Source of the DNA: Calothrix sp. NIES-2098
GTDB lineage: Bacteria > Cyanobacteriota > Cyanobacteriia > Cyanobacteriales > Nostocaceae
Length of the DNA: 64,000 nt
Direction of reading: 5' to 3'
Assembly (NCBI GenBank): GCA_002368175.1
Contig: AP018172.1
Coordinates: forward strand, 559,001-623,000
Shown: in pieces, positions 54,411 through 63,785 of the stretch
Layout of the letters: each line of letters begins with the position of its first letter
Position numbering within the stretch: the stretch's first letter is position 1
The notes under the pieces: generated by a model
The model's input: the letters and a program-made list of their open reading frames with translations, nothing else
Told to the model about the DNA's origin: nothing
Databases searched by the model: none
Position numbers and translations under genes: made by a program

Positions 54411-54785
54411 TTAAGACAGAGAATCTAAATCTAGAGATTGCATACCTCGACGCTCTGCAAATTCCAGCATACTTCCTAATTGTACCCACAGTAACAAACA
54501 AGTAAGTAAACCAAGTGGCAAACCTACTCCTAAAGCAAGGAGAGTGGGAAAGCCAAATATCTCAAAACCTGAATAGAGAAATAGGCAAATACCACCAGTG
54601 ATACCGAGAAATGGCACAACGAGTTGTTTTAATGAGGAACGCGGTTTAACATTCTCTGCGCGATCGCTTGGCCATTTTTGCACAATTACTTTTAAAGTAC
54701 CAGATAAGGCTATGCCAGAAGTTAATGCAATTAATAAACCAAAAAGTAACAGGAAGTATGGTGGATGCAGGGGATAATAGTACAT
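54411..54785 (-). CDS. Small membrane protein, three helices, unknown
   Basis: A 124-residue membrane protein with three hydrophobic segments (about 12-30, 58-76, 80-102). The ATG at 54785 is preferred over the GTG at 54791 because GGAG stands five bases upstream of it. The soluble loop has RAENVKPRSSLKQ and the acidic end FAERRGMQSLDLDSLS. I do not recognise the family. It follows the AarF-like gene on the minus strand by about 50 bases. Confidence 0.65.
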   Translation of the reverse strand: MYYYPLHPPYFLLLFGLLIALTSGIALSGTLKVIVQKWPSDRAENVKPRSSLKQLVVPFLGITGGICLFLYSGFEIFGFPTLLALGVGLPLGLLTCLLLWVQLGSMLEFAERRGMQSLDLDSLS

Positions 54786-54837
54786 GAACACTCCTAATTG
54801 CTGAAGAAATTTAAAAGTAACTGAGCGTTTTTACTTG

Positions 54838-56562
54838 TTAGTTTTTAGCTTGTGCCCCATTCTCACCAAAAGTCATAAAGGATGTCGCTTTTGGAAGAAT
54901 GGTTGCTACGCCTTCTCTAGATAACTCTGTTAAAAAACCGATCGCAACATTGAATAAACGATTCGGCTGTAAGTCATCTTTTACTAGATTCCACAGGCGT
55001 TGAACTTCTTCTGTATGCAGACGGTCGTCTTCAGTGAGAGCTAGCACCAACTGATTGCGAAGAAACTTTCCTTCTTCAGAAAGTAGAAATTGCAATCCCA
55101 TTTGGGCTGTAGGTAAGACATCAAAGCTACCATCAGTACGCGCAATCGCAATTAAATTCTCTAACCGCTGCCACTGGAATTTACCATCTTTAAACAGCAC
55201 ATTGAGTAACCGCCGCCGTAATTCCGGAGATTCGCCTGTCAGCAATCGTCGTGCGATATAGGGATAACCAACCTCAACAATTTTGAAATTCGGATTGAGG
55301 CTCAGAGCAATACCTTCTTGGGTGACTAGGGAACGAATAATCAAAGCAAACTTCGCTGGAACTCGGAAAGGATATTCATACATCAGTTCCGAAAATTCAT
55401 CTGTAATCGTTTTGAAGTTAAAATCTCCAACGTTTTTGCCGATAGCGTTACCCAAGACTGACTCTAATGCAGGGACAATCGGACAAATATTTGTCTCTGG
55501 TGTGAGAAAGCCCAACTTGACAAAGTCTGTAGCTAAGTCGGAGTAGTCTTTATTTACTAGATGCACCAAAGCATCAACTAAAGTTTCTTTAGTAGTTTCC
55601 TCTAGTTGATCCATCATCCCGAAATCTATGTAAGCCATCCGACCATCGGGCATGGCAAACAAGTTTCCTGGATGGGGGTCAGCATGAAAGAAACCGTGTT
55701 CTAATAGCTGTTGTAAACCTGAGGTGACACCGATTTTGATGATTTCTTCTGGATCTAAACCGACGGCGCGGATACTTTTTGTATCTGTGAGCTTAAAGCC
55801 GTTAATCCATTCCAGAGTGAGAACGCGGCTATTGGTATAGCGCCAATAAATACTAGGGACTTTGACACTAGGATCGTCGCGAAAGTTGTGCGCAAATTTT
55901 TCTGCGTTGCGACCTTCATTAATATAGTCAATTTCCTCAAATAATTTCGTGCCAAACTCGTCCACAATTAAAGTGAGGTCGTGACCGAGATTAAGAGGTA
56001 GCCAAGGCGCTAACCAACTTGCAGCCCAACGCATGAGATACAGGTCAAGTGTCAAAATTGGCCGTAAGTTAGGGCGTTGTACTTTCACTGCTACTTCTTC
56101 GCCAGTCATCAAGCGACCGCGATACACTTGACCCAAGCTAGCAGCAGCTACGGGTTTGGGCGAAAGTTCGGCAAAGACCTCGTTAACTGAGCGATCGAGT
56201 TCAGTCTCGATAATTTGATAGGCTAGTGCATTATCGAAAGCTGGTAATTGGTCTTGTAACTTGACCAATTCTTCTAAGAAATCTTTACGTATCAGATCGG
56301 GTCTGGTCGATAGGGCTTGACCTACTTTAATAAAAGTAGGGCCAAGGCCAGTGAGCAGTTCTCGTAATTGAGTGGCGCGTTTTCTCTTGTTCTGCTCTAC
56401 TTGATTTTGCCATTCATCCCACTTCAGACTAATAATAAATCCAGCAAACGACCAGATAATTCTCAGTAATCGTCCCCATATTAGCCAGGGACGGTAACGG
56501 TAGTAACGAGCGATCGTGTCTGGATTGTAGCGCCTTAGCTGAGCAGATTGATACTGACCCAC
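54838..56562 (-). CDS. ABC1/UbiB-family atypical kinase (AarF)
   Basis: A 574-residue protein of the ABC1/UbiB atypical protein-kinase-like family. The invariant KxGQ motif is in PTFIKVGQALSTRPDL, the ATP-site Lys in VAVKVQRPNL, then FFHADPHPGNLFAM and the DFG in YIDFGMMDQL. The N-terminus and the end of the chain are hydrophobic, as in membrane-associated members. In bacteria these proteins support quinone synthesis, and plant relatives act in plastid lipid droplets; cyanobacteria have several. It is followed by the small membrane protein. Confidence 0.88.
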   Translation of the reverse strand: MGQYQSAQLRRYNPDTIARYYRYRPWLIWGRLLRIIWSFAGFIISLKWDEWQNQVEQNKRKRATQLRELLTGLGPTFIKVGQALSTRPDLIRKDFLEELVKLQDQLPAFDNALAYQIIETELDRSVNEVFAELSPKPVAAASLGQVYRGRLMTGEEVAVKVQRPNLRPILTLDLYLMRWAASWLAPWLPLNLGHDLTLIVDEFGTKLFEEIDYINEGRNAEKFAHNFRDDPSVKVPSIYWRYTNSRVLTLEWINGFKLTDTKSIRAVGLDPEEIIKIGVTSGLQQLLEHGFFHADPHPGNLFAMPDGRMAYIDFGMMDQLEETTKETLVDALVHLVNKDYSDLATDFVKLGFLTPETNICPIVPALESVLGNAIGKNVGDFNFKTITDEFSELMYEYPFRVPAKFALIIRSLVTQEGIALSLNPNFKIVEVGYPYIARRLLTGESPELRRRLLNVLFKDGKFQWQRLENLIAIARTDGSFDVLPTAQMGLQFLLSEEGKFLRNQLVLALTEDDRLHTEEVQRLWNLVKDDLQPNRLFNVAIGFLTELSREGVATILPKATSFMTFGENGAQAKN

Positions 56563-57056
56563 GCTTTTATTTGCCTCTTCAACTGGAAAATTTACACTTT
56601 TTTGTTGGTTTCTAACAGTACTTGCTCATGCAAGTCAAAGATACCGAGAGTTTTTATAAAACACAATAAAGCTTTACCCATTTCTGGATAGTTTTACGGC
56701 AATATCAGCCTACTTTACTGCTGAGTTTTTGTTATCTTTTTCTTAATTATACTTTAGAAAACTACAAATATTCCTTCTGTATAAGGATTTTGGGTGTTAG
56801 TGTAATATTAAATACAATTAGGTATGGCACATTTGTCATTTGTCATTGGTTATTTCTCCCCTACCCTACCCTGCGGGAACCCTCTTCGAGGGAACGGGAA
56901 CGACTTCGTTGAACGGGTGATGCTCCTTCGTCGCTAACGCCAGTCGCCTACGTAGGGAAACCCTCCCGCAGCGCTGATCTCACTTGTCTCCTTTCTCCCC
57001 ACACTCCCTACACTCTCTTCTCCCTTAGCCCTTCGTCTACTTCTCAAGACAAACGC
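56563..57056. other. Repeat-bearing intergenic region
   Basis: About 490 bases upstream of the AarF-like gene. Heptads TTGTCAT/TTGTCAT/TGGTTAT (56833..56853) begin a chain of repeat modules, including a composite cassette at 56915..56992 and CT-rich tccccacactccc-type repeats up to about 57030. No gene is seen. Confidence 0.55.
56915..56992. repeat. Composite interspersed repeat cassette, copy B
   Basis: It contains GATGCTCCTTCGTCGCTAAC, CGCCAGTCGCCTACGTAGGG and CCCTCCCGCAGCGCTGATCT in order, matching the reverse complement of 42058..42190 once the 37-base insertion in that copy is removed. Confidence 0.65.
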
Positions 57057-57491
57057 CTAAAGCCACTCCCCGCCCCGGAAACGCCAACGAATAAAGATGA
57101 TGCGCATGAGGCTTTGGGAGGTAATGAATACTGCTAGCCAAACTACGCTGTAATGCAGGAGAAAAATTTGTGGTGGTAGTTCTTCTTTGGGTATAGGTAT
57201 TGGTAAGAAGCCAAACAGTTTGACGCCACAGAAGACAAATATAAATTCCCAAATTCCGGCGAAGAGTTGATATGCTGCGGGCCAGTCTCTATCCCAACGC
57301 AATTTTTGTAGATAGTTATAAAGTACATCCCAACCTAAGCCGAAGATGGCGACATAGGCAAGTATCCAGAAATAAACTGAATTAGGGCCGGGGCCAATTA
57401 AACCGACTGCAAAAGGTAATGTGACTAATACACCTACAGTTGCTAGTAGTAATAATCGAGTTTGCCATCGACCAAATAAAGTTGGAGTCAT
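57057..57491 (-). CDS. Polytopic membrane protein, unknown
   Basis: A 144-residue protein with four likely membrane helices (about 12-33, 40-58, 74-95, 107-128). It has FWILAYVAIFGLGWDVLYNYLQ and DRDWPAAYQLFAGIWEF segments and a basic C-terminus (FIRWRFRGGEWL). I recognise no family. Its length and clean codon use suggest a real conserved gene. It lies between the repeat region and a terminator-bearing spacer after the GDSL gene. Confidence 0.7.
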   Translation of the reverse strand: MTPTLFGRWQTRLLLLATVGVLVTLPFAVGLIGPGPNSVYFWILAYVAIFGLGWDVLYNYLQKLRWDRDWPAAYQLFAGIWEFIFVFCGVKLFGFLPIPIPKEELPPQIFLLHYSVVWLAVFITSQSLMRIIFIRWRFRGGEWL

Positions 57492-57544
57492 AACTGTACT
57501 GAGTAATAAGTTGAATAGAATTTCATCATACTCATATTAAAAAA

Positions 57545-57562
57545 CTCCACAAGATTGTGGAG
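57545..57562 (-). terminator. Terminator of the GDSL hydrolase gene
   Basis: CTCCACA/TGTGGAG forms a 7- to 8-bp stem with a small loop. On the minus strand it is followed by a run of six T. It lies 26 bases beyond the stop of the gene at 57589..58299. Confidence 0.8.
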
Positions 57563-57588
57563 CTTTTCGTAAAAATGGAAAATTTTGT

Positions 57589-58299
57589 TTAAATTGCTAG
57601 GGGAGAATGATAGTTTGCCAGTGCTTCCCAGTTGATTACATCTTCTAACAAAGCTTGATAACCTAGTGTATTAGGGTGAAGTCCATCATCACTGATATGT
57701 TTGCGCCGCCAAAGTTCGCCACGTTCTATCCATTGGTCGAAAATATCGAGATAGGGAATTCGGCGTTTATTACAGGCAATTCTAGTTGCTTCTTTGTAGC
57801 GGTACTGATCGGCATGATTATAGTAGAAGCAATCTAGAAATGGCATTTTGGCTTCATCAACTGGAACCATGCCAACAAATACTACAGGACAGAGTTGTTG
57901 CGCTTGTTCTAGTAGTTCGGCTATTTCTGATTCAAATAAAGTGAAATCTGTGTAATTTCTTCCATTGGGACGAGATAACCGCGCTGAATCATTTACCCCT
58001 ACTGACAAAATAATTAAGTCGGGGACGCGATTTCGCAGTTCACCTCGGTGGCGAAATTCTACTTCTAGCCTTTGGGCGACTTGTTGAGTGCGATCGCCTC
58101 GTACTCCCAGGTTATAAAGAACATGGCCAGTACTATCGGGTAACATCCACTGTCGCCGTAGTTGTTCAACCCAGCCTCCTTTATCCGGATCGCCAAATCC
58201 ATATACTAAGCTATCCCCCAGTGCGATAATCTTCAAAGGCTGACAATGGTTTGGAGCTATAGACAGCTGCATTGAGGAAGGTCGCTCGAATGTTTGCAT
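57589..58299 (-). CDS. GDSL/SGNH-family hydrolase
   Basis: A 236-residue esterase/lipase-like SGNH hydrolase. Block I is IIALGDSLVYGFG with nucleophile Ser30. Next are the oxyanion Gly in NLGVRGDRTQ, the GxND motif in LSVGVNDSARL, and the catalytic Asp-His pair in SDDGLHPNTLGYQ. No signal peptide is seen. Substrates of such enzymes include acyl esters and acetylated glycans; which one applies here is unknown. It has its own terminator. Confidence 0.88.
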   Translation of the reverse strand: MQTFERPSSMQLSIAPNHCQPLKIIALGDSLVYGFGDPDKGGWVEQLRRQWMLPDSTGHVLYNLGVRGDRTQQVAQRLEVEFRHRGELRNRVPDLIILSVGVNDSARLSRPNGRNYTDFTLFESEIAELLEQAQQLCPVVFVGMVPVDEAKMPFLDCFYYNHADQYRYKEATRIACNKRRIPYLDIFDQWIERGELWRRKHISDDGLHPNTLGYQALLEDVINWEALANYHSPLAI

Positions 58300-58368
58300 C
58301 TTAAAAAAGACTATATTTTATATCTTGACAAGATTCTATACATTTCTACACCATTACAAAGTATATTT

Positions 58369-59256
58369 CTACTCTCTACTTTGGGAAAAGTTGATAAAGT
58401 AAGGAACTAGAGTATCTCTTGGCGGCCAATTGCGATAGAGAAATCGCACTAGTAAAGGCAGTGAAATCAGCATGAGTACAACACCAAGCCACCAGCTAGA
58501 ACGTAATTGCTCTAAAAGGTTAGCGGTGGAAGTAGTCTTGGAAGCCCCTGATAATAAACTCATGCCTACGGCTAGTGAATTGTTGAAGGCATGGCAGGCG
58601 ATCGGTACAATCAGCGTGCGGGTTTTGATATATAAAACCCCCATAGTAATTCCAAAAAGGGTCAATCCCAAAACATTTGCGTGTAATATTCCAAACAATA
58701 ATCCAGAAACCACCACAGCAGTTTGAATGCCCCATTTGCAAGCCCAGCGCTGTAAGATTATTCCTCTAAATAGAAATTCCTCAGTAATTGGCGCAATGAC
58801 TATGTATACTATACCCGTCAGCAAGTTATAAGATATTGGTAAAGTAGTCCCAGGCGATGGTTTAGTAGCAACTTGGCGCATAACATTTTCTACAAAAGTA
58901 GGCGCTGCTAGGGAGAGTAAATAAAAAGACACCAAGTAAGCACTGAGAGAAAACAGAATAATTAATAAGACTAAACCGACCATCGGCAGCCATTTATGCC
59001 TGTTTGGTACTCGTCCGACTACATATTTGAGATCGATGCCAAAGCGATGAAAGTCTGTTAGTTCCCAAAGGCACAGAAATCCGAAAATTAAAACGTAGAG
59101 GACTAAAGTAACAACTTGCGTATTGAATTTTACACCAGTGAATCCTTGAACCATCCCTAGAGCAACACCAAGACCAATCGTTAATAGTAAACCCCGCAAA
59201 AATAAATTACGAACTTTGAGCTTGAGGAATGGATTAGGAGAATTCTCAGGTGTCAT
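58369..59256 (-). CDS. CPBP-family intramembrane metalloprotease
   Basis: A 295-residue polytopic membrane protein of the CPBP/CAAX-processing family. The paired motif ITEEFLFRGIILQR (EExxxR) and the later FGILHANVLGL (HxxxN/D) mark the active site, and a third His lies in PIACHAFNNSLAV. Eight or so hydrophobic helices surround it. Family members process prenylated proteins or modified peptides, or act as immunity factors; no peptide gene is adjacent. It sits between the GDSL and FHA-flavoprotein genes. Confidence 0.88.
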   Translation of the reverse strand: MTPENSPNPFLKLKVRNLFLRGLLLTIGLGVALGMVQGFTGVKFNTQVVTLVLYVLIFGFLCLWELTDFHRFGIDLKYVVGRVPNRHKWLPMVGLVLLIILFSLSAYLVSFYLLSLAAPTFVENVMRQVATKPSPGTTLPISYNLLTGIVYIVIAPITEEFLFRGIILQRWACKWGIQTAVVVSGLLFGILHANVLGLTLFGITMGVLYIKTRTLIVPIACHAFNNSLAVGMSLLSGASKTTSTANLLEQLRSSWWLGVVLMLISLPLLVRFLYRNWPPRDTLVPYFINFSQSRE

Positions 59257-59298
59257 AAATCAATTGTGGCGATCGCCTATAGTTTTGTTAGCTATCAC

Positions 59299-61257
59299 CT
59301 AAGTGGGAGACTGATTAAATACCCACTTCAACCACTGGCTAAAAGAACTTAAGGCGTTCAACCGCTTCACTCCAGGGGCACGGGCAGCAGCGAGTCCATC
59401 AACGGCAACTAATGCGGCATACTGCAAGCCTAAGAAGCTATCAACTGCTGCATAAGGCCCGCCAAGGGTAATTGCGCCTGCGGCGTACATTTGACCTTTC
59501 GTGTTACGCATTTCTACTAACTCAAAGTTGTTGGCGACAACTAACCGCCCTAGGTGATTTAGCGGCAGATTGTAATGTTTTACCAGGTCATCTAATAAAG
59601 GATTAGTTTGGACTTTGGCATCCAAACCAGTGGCATCAATAATAAAGTCAGCCTCAAGTTTCATTTCTCCCAAGCCCTTTTCACGGATATGGGTAATAGT
59701 GCGGTTTTGGCTACCTTGTTCCACACCTAAAACTTCCCCAAAGGTAATTTGATACCAACCTTCACTTAACCCTTGTTCTGTAATTTTCTGCCAATCATAA
59801 CGATCTGCTGTGGTAGTGCCACCCCAATCTGCTAGAAGGCTTTTACGTTCATCAGGACTAGCTTTTTCTAGCATGACACGCAATTCACCACCCCAACAAG
59901 CTTTCGGCCAGTTAAAGGGCTGAAATTCATAATGATTTTTCACTGCACGTTGGGCTTTTTGGAATTTGTTGCCTTGGGGTTTAGGCGATCGCATTAAGTG
60001 CAAAACTGTAATATTCCGGTTTTTCTTGCGCGCTTCATAAATTCGCTGCACAATCCGCGAAGCCACAATTCCCCGCCCCCGCAGTAACACCGTACCACCC
60101 TGTTGCTCTAGCTGCTGATAAACACCATCGTGTTCCTCATAAGCATTCACAACAGCTTTAAAGTCTTGATATTTTTCTCTATAAGCTTGTAAATCTGGTA
60201 AAAATTGAATCGCTGGATAGCCTGTTGCTAAATGTAAATAACGTGTTACTAGAAAAGCATAATTTCTCGGGCCGCGAGAATAGGCTACGCAATATCTCCC
60301 ATCTTCAGTTTTGCGAATTGCCCTAACTCGCCCATAGCTATAAATTTGTTGCCAGCCAATGCGCTTTGCTTCCCTGTCAATGGAATTAAAGACGTTACCC
60401 GCACGCGGAGTATAGGTTTCCACAAATGTTGGTTCAGCAAACACCTGCCATAAATATCTAAATGCTGAGTTAGGCTTACCTTGGGTAAAATCATGCCAAG
60501 CTTCTCTTAAAGCATAGCTAGGCCAGCCCCAAATGTTATCAGGACAGGAGTCTGAATTAGACCTTAATCTTTCATATAAAGGAATTTGAGAATTTAAACA
60601 CAGGCGCTTGTAACGGGCATAAGGTTCAGCTTCTAATCCCAAAGCGACAATTTTATCAGCACGGACACCGCTAAGTCGCAATAAATCAGTCCAGATAAAG
60701 CTACCCAGCCCAGCCCCAACTGCAAGATAATCGCATTCATCTACAGGTAAGCCTGTAGCGTGAAGTGCTTGTACAACTACCTGCTGTGCTTGAAATGCTG
60801 GTGGCGGAAAGTTGCTACCAACTGGCGTGACAACTGGTGCAGCAGGCAAACTGGGGTCTGGGAGATTGGTATTCGGATTAAACTGAATAGCTGAAGGGGG
60901 GCTAGTAACTGGTACAGGTGCATTGATACTAAAAGTCACCGCGATCGTGTAGGGGCCAATTTGTACCGTGTCACCGTTAGCCACAACGCTGCGTGTTTGT
61001 CGTTGACCGTTGACAAATACACCATTGACACTGCCTTGATCTGTCAATACCAGTTGATTTTGTTCCCAGTCAAGTAGGGCATGGTAGCGAGAAACTTCAT
61101 TACTATTCAGCAGCATCCGTGATACACGCTCTCCTCTGAGTTCGGTTGGTAAGCGTGCAAATTCGCGACCAAAAGCGATCGGTACACTTAATCTAGGTTC
61201 TCTTCGTTCTCCTGTAGCTGGATCGTCCCAACTTAATTGAATATGTAAGTTTGTCAT
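59299..61257 (-). CDS. FHA domain fused to FAD/NAD(P)-dependent oxidoreductase
   Basis: A 652-residue fusion. The N-terminus (about 20-110) is an FHA phosphothreonine-binding domain with GR at 30-31, SRYH at 56-59 and GSVNGVFVNG at 75-84. A Pro-rich linker (111-155) leads to a flavoprotein-like part with a dinucleotide-binding motif YLAVGAGLGSF (178-187). A second Rossmann-like segment (VLLRGRGIVASRIV) and the DATGLD and LGGPYAAVDSFLGLQYAAL segments follow. It may be a phosphorylation-responsive monooxygenase or reductase, which is inference. The start at 61257 lies within TTGTCAT/TGGTCAT heptads. It is followed by the CPBP gene and preceded by another FHA gene on the same strand. Confidence 0.85.
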   Translation of the reverse strand: MTNLHIQLSWDDPATGERREPRLSVPIAFGREFARLPTELRGERVSRMLLNSNEVSRYHALLDWEQNQLVLTDQGSVNGVFVNGQRQTRSVVANGDTVQIGPYTIAVTFSINAPVPVTSPPSAIQFNPNTNLPDPSLPAAPVVTPVGSNFPPPAFQAQQVVVQALHATGLPVDECDYLAVGAGLGSFIWTDLLRLSGVRADKIVALGLEAEPYARYKRLCLNSQIPLYERLRSNSDSCPDNIWGWPSYALREAWHDFTQGKPNSAFRYLWQVFAEPTFVETYTPRAGNVFNSIDREAKRIGWQQIYSYGRVRAIRKTEDGRYCVAYSRGPRNYAFLVTRYLHLATGYPAIQFLPDLQAYREKYQDFKAVVNAYEEHDGVYQQLEQQGGTVLLRGRGIVASRIVQRIYEARKKNRNITVLHLMRSPKPQGNKFQKAQRAVKNHYEFQPFNWPKACWGGELRVMLEKASPDERKSLLADWGGTTTADRYDWQKITEQGLSEGWYQITFGEVLGVEQGSQNRTITHIREKGLGEMKLEADFIIDATGLDAKVQTNPLLDDLVKHYNLPLNHLGRLVVANNFELVEMRNTKGQMYAAGAITLGGPYAAVDSFLGLQYAALVAVDGLAAARAPGVKRLNALSSFSQWLKWVFNQSPT

Positions 61258-61290
61258 TTGTCATTGGTCATTTGTCATTGGTCATTTGTC
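61251..61290. repeat. Heptad tandem repeat overlapping a start codon
   Basis: Five complete heptads (TTGTCAT, TTGTCAT, TGGTCAT, TTGTCAT, TGGTCAT) and a partial sixth run through the start codon of the FHA-flavoprotein gene, so the ATGACAA of the repeat provides Met-Thr. CT-rich ccccacactccc repeats follow. Confidence 0.9.
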
Positions 61291-61322
61291 CCCACACTCC
61301 CCACACTCCCTCACTCATCCCT

Positions 61323-61919
61323 TCAATGATTCGGTGCAACTAATACGCTAACTGCGGCGGCTAAGGATGTTCCACACCAAGGACAGCCAACTTGCAGATT
61401 CTCAGAGGGGGAGACTTTATGACATTTGGGACACTCTAAGCCATAAACGCCTGGTGGTACGGGGGGTGTTGGTGAATGTTGGTGATGTCTAATTTGTACC
61501 TGTGGTTGCTGGTTGATTGGTGGTCTGGTGGGATGGGTACTTGCGATCGCTGGGGTTGGAGGTGTCAAAATTGTTGGCGGAATACTGTTAATGGAAATGG
61601 CTGTGACTTTGACTTCCATTTGTCCTAATTGAATAACGCTGCCCTCTCTTAGAGGCAGTTCGCCTTGAACTAGTTGTTGTCTATCTACTAAAGGCGGGTT
61701 TTGCGATCGCAGGTTTCTAATGTAAAAGTTTTGCTGCTGGGGGTGAAAAAAGATTTCTACGTGCAGACCAGATACAGTAGGGTTAGTTACAACAATGTCG
61801 CACCGGAGTGGATCTCGACCGATGCGGACAGTACCAGGATTTTTGCTTGGTTGTTGTTCGTAAATGTTCTGTGTTTTCTCTTGACCTGCATCGTGCCACT
61901 GTAAAGTTAGTGCATTCAT
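61323..61919 (-). CDS. FHA-domain protein with C-terminal zinc ribbon
   Basis: A 198-residue protein. The FHA domain (about 30-110) has the core residues VRIGRD (31-36) and VSGLHVEIFF (49-58). A Pro- and Gln-rich linker (about 114-158) leads to a zinc-ribbon-like C-terminus with two CxxC pairs (ECPKC and GCPWC, about 160-183). It could recruit a phosphorylated partner. It lies 65 bases upstream of the FHA-flavoprotein on the same strand, and the pair may respond to the same Ser/Thr kinase. No kinase gene is adjacent. Confidence 0.85.
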   Translation of the reverse strand: MNALTLQWHDAGQEKTQNIYEQQPSKNPGTVRIGRDPLRCDIVVTNPTVSGLHVEIFFHPQQQNFYIRNLRSQNPPLVDRQQLVQGELPLREGSVIQLGQMEVKVTAISINSIPPTILTPPTPAIASTHPTRPPINQQPQVQIRHHQHSPTPPVPPGVYGLECPKCHKVSPSENLQVGCPWCGTSLAAAVSVLVAPNH

Positions 61920-62045
61920 CGTTCTAACTTGTAACTTTTATTTGGTTACTTCAACTCCTTTCTGTGCGATTCCTAACACGACTGGGCAGGGGCAAGCAAG
62001 TATTTAGAAAAAACTTCAAATAAAACAATATATCTCATCTCGACT

Positions 62046-62711
62046 TTATCTCGAAGATGCTAACTTATCCGCAATGCGTGTAGTTTCTGGCAGCCGATAT
62101 TTAGTTGTGCAACGCATTACGTAGTCAATTGCTGTCGGTAAACTAACTCGATGACCGCTGGAAATATATAAAGGCTTGACTCCTGTGCGCGTGCGTAAAA
62201 CTGCGCCAATCGTTTCTCCCTTATGTATTAGCGGTTGCCAGCTGCCTTTTGTTTCTGGCACTTCTTCGTACTTGCCAATTAGTAAGGATTTTGCCACGCC
62301 GATGGTGGGTAGATCTATCAGCAATCCTAAATGGCTAGCTATGCCAAGTCTGCGGGGATGGGCGATGCCTTGACCATCACACAGAATTAGGTTTGGCATG
62401 ATTTTTACTTTTTCTAGAGCATCAAGTACAGCTGGGATTTCCCGAAATGAAAGGAAGCCTGGAATATAAGGAAATGTCGTAGGGCGGCGCGCTAGGGTAG
62501 TCTCAACGACTTGCAAGTGGGGGAAACTCAACACGGCAACTGCGGCACGGCTAATCGTACCATCAGCTTCAAAGCCCATGTCCACCCCTGCTACATATTG
62601 GACAGGTTCTGGGAATCGATCTTCTGTAATTATCCGATCGCGCAATTTCTCTTGGATAGCGATCGCTTCTTCTAGGTTATGAGGCCATGTATGTTCTTGA
62701 TAAATCTTCAT
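62046..62711 (-). CDS. nfi: Endonuclease V
   Basis: A 221-residue deoxyinosine-specific endonuclease that starts repair of deaminated adenine. Catalytic residues are visible: Asp44 in VAGVDMGFE, and Asp of ILCDGQGIAHPRRLG, with the GVKPLYISSGHRVSLP segment near the C-terminus. PYIPGFLSFREIPAVL is also a family signature. Length is normal. It stands alone on the minus strand. Confidence 0.93.
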   Translation of the reverse strand: MKIYQEHTWPHNLEEAIAIQEKLRDRIITEDRFPEPVQYVAGVDMGFEADGTISRAAVAVLSFPHLQVVETTLARRPTTFPYIPGFLSFREIPAVLDALEKVKIMPNLILCDGQGIAHPRRLGIASHLGLLIDLPTIGVAKSLLIGKYEEVPETKGSWQPLIHKGETIGAVLRTRTGVKPLYISSGHRVSLPTAIDYVMRCTTKYRLPETTRIADKLASSR

Positions 62712-62937
62712 ATTTAGGCTTGAACTTAATAAAATTCAAAGGTTCTATTGCCCGAAATCTCTATTAGCAATAGTGTATATATTGTTGCCAATTAATTTAT
62801 TTTTTTGTAATCTTTTGCTAAAGTTAGAGCGCTACAATTTTATTTGATTACTTTGTCCTGGTGGCACATAAAAGATTGCGAAATTGATGGTAGTTTATTT
62901 TTGCACAAACTCCTCGATCCCAATCGCGATACAAGCT

Positions 62938-63576
62938 ATGACACTCAATTTATATTTACTGCGACATGGAGAAACTACTTTTAGTCAAAGTGGTAATTTT
63001 TGCGGTGAAACTGATGCGGAGTTGACCGCTGAAGGGATGCAGATGGCAGAGAGTTTTGCCGATGTTTATCAAAAATTGAAATGGGAAGCGGTTTATGCTA
63101 GCCCAATGAAGCGCACAATTGCAACTGCCAAGCCCTTTTGTGATGCTATTGGTATGGATATGCAGTTGCGTGACGGGCTGAGAGAAGGTAGTTATGGCGA
63201 ATGGGAAACTAAGAGTAAATCGTTTGCCCAAGAGAATTACGCCCAAAATTATGTGAAATGGTTGACAGAACCTGCTTGGAATGCACCACTAGGTGGAGAA
63301 ACAGCGGTAGATATTGCTAACCGTTCCATGCCTGTAATTGCTGAAATTCAAGACAAACATCCCCAAGGTAATGTTTTAGTAGTTTCCCATAAAGCCACGA
63401 TTCGGATTATGCTTTGCAGTCTACTGGGAATTGATTTGGGACGCTATCGCTATCGGGTGAATATTTTGGTCGCGTCGGTAAGTATGGTTAAATTTGACGT
63501 TAATGGCCCTTTGTTAGAAATATTAGGCGATCGCCATCATATCCCCGATCGTATTCGCTCTCGTCCGGGAACATAA
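62938..63576 (+). CDS. Histidine phosphatase (phosphoglycerate-mutase-like)
   Basis: A 212-residue member of the histidine phosphatase superfamily. The catalytic LYLLRHGETTFS motif (His10) opens the chain, with YASPMKRTIATAKPF, REGSYGEWE, and the second His in VVSHKATIRIML. The ATG at 62938 is preferred since the RHG motif follows directly; the frame from 62884 adds 18 residues of unlikely sequence. The substrate is not clear: it may be a sugar phosphate, alpha-ribazole phosphate or a nucleotide. A copy of its 3' end lies at 28338..28389. Confidence 0.85.
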   Translation: MTLNLYLLRHGETTFSQSGNFCGETDAELTAEGMQMAESFADVYQKLKWEAVYASPMKRTIATAKPFCDAIGMDMQLRDGLREGSYGEWETKSKSFAQENYAQNYVKWLTEPAWNAPLGGETAVDIANRSMPVIAEIQDKHPQGNVLVVSHKATIRIMLCSLLGIDLGRYRYRVNILVASVSMVKFDVNGPLLEILGDRHHIPDRIRSRPGT

Positions 63577-63785
63577 TAGTTGTTAATAGTTTTTCAAGAA
63601 ACTGTTGACATAATATCTGCGTTCGCTGCAACAAAATCTGGGCAAGAAATCTAAGGACAAGATAAAGCTCAGAGCGATCGCCAAATTTTTTGGTCTATTG
63701 ATAGTGTAAATAGGAAAAATTAGTGTTTGACGTTGCTAAATATCAGCAATTGATGGTTGTTATATAAACCTATACATCCATTATC
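63577..63785. other. Convergent spacer, no gene seen
   Basis: About 210 bases between the phosphatase and the 3' end of the next minus-strand gene. It has a HIP1-like AGCGATCGCC and otherwise AT-rich sequence. No convincing terminator was picked out. Confidence 0.5.
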
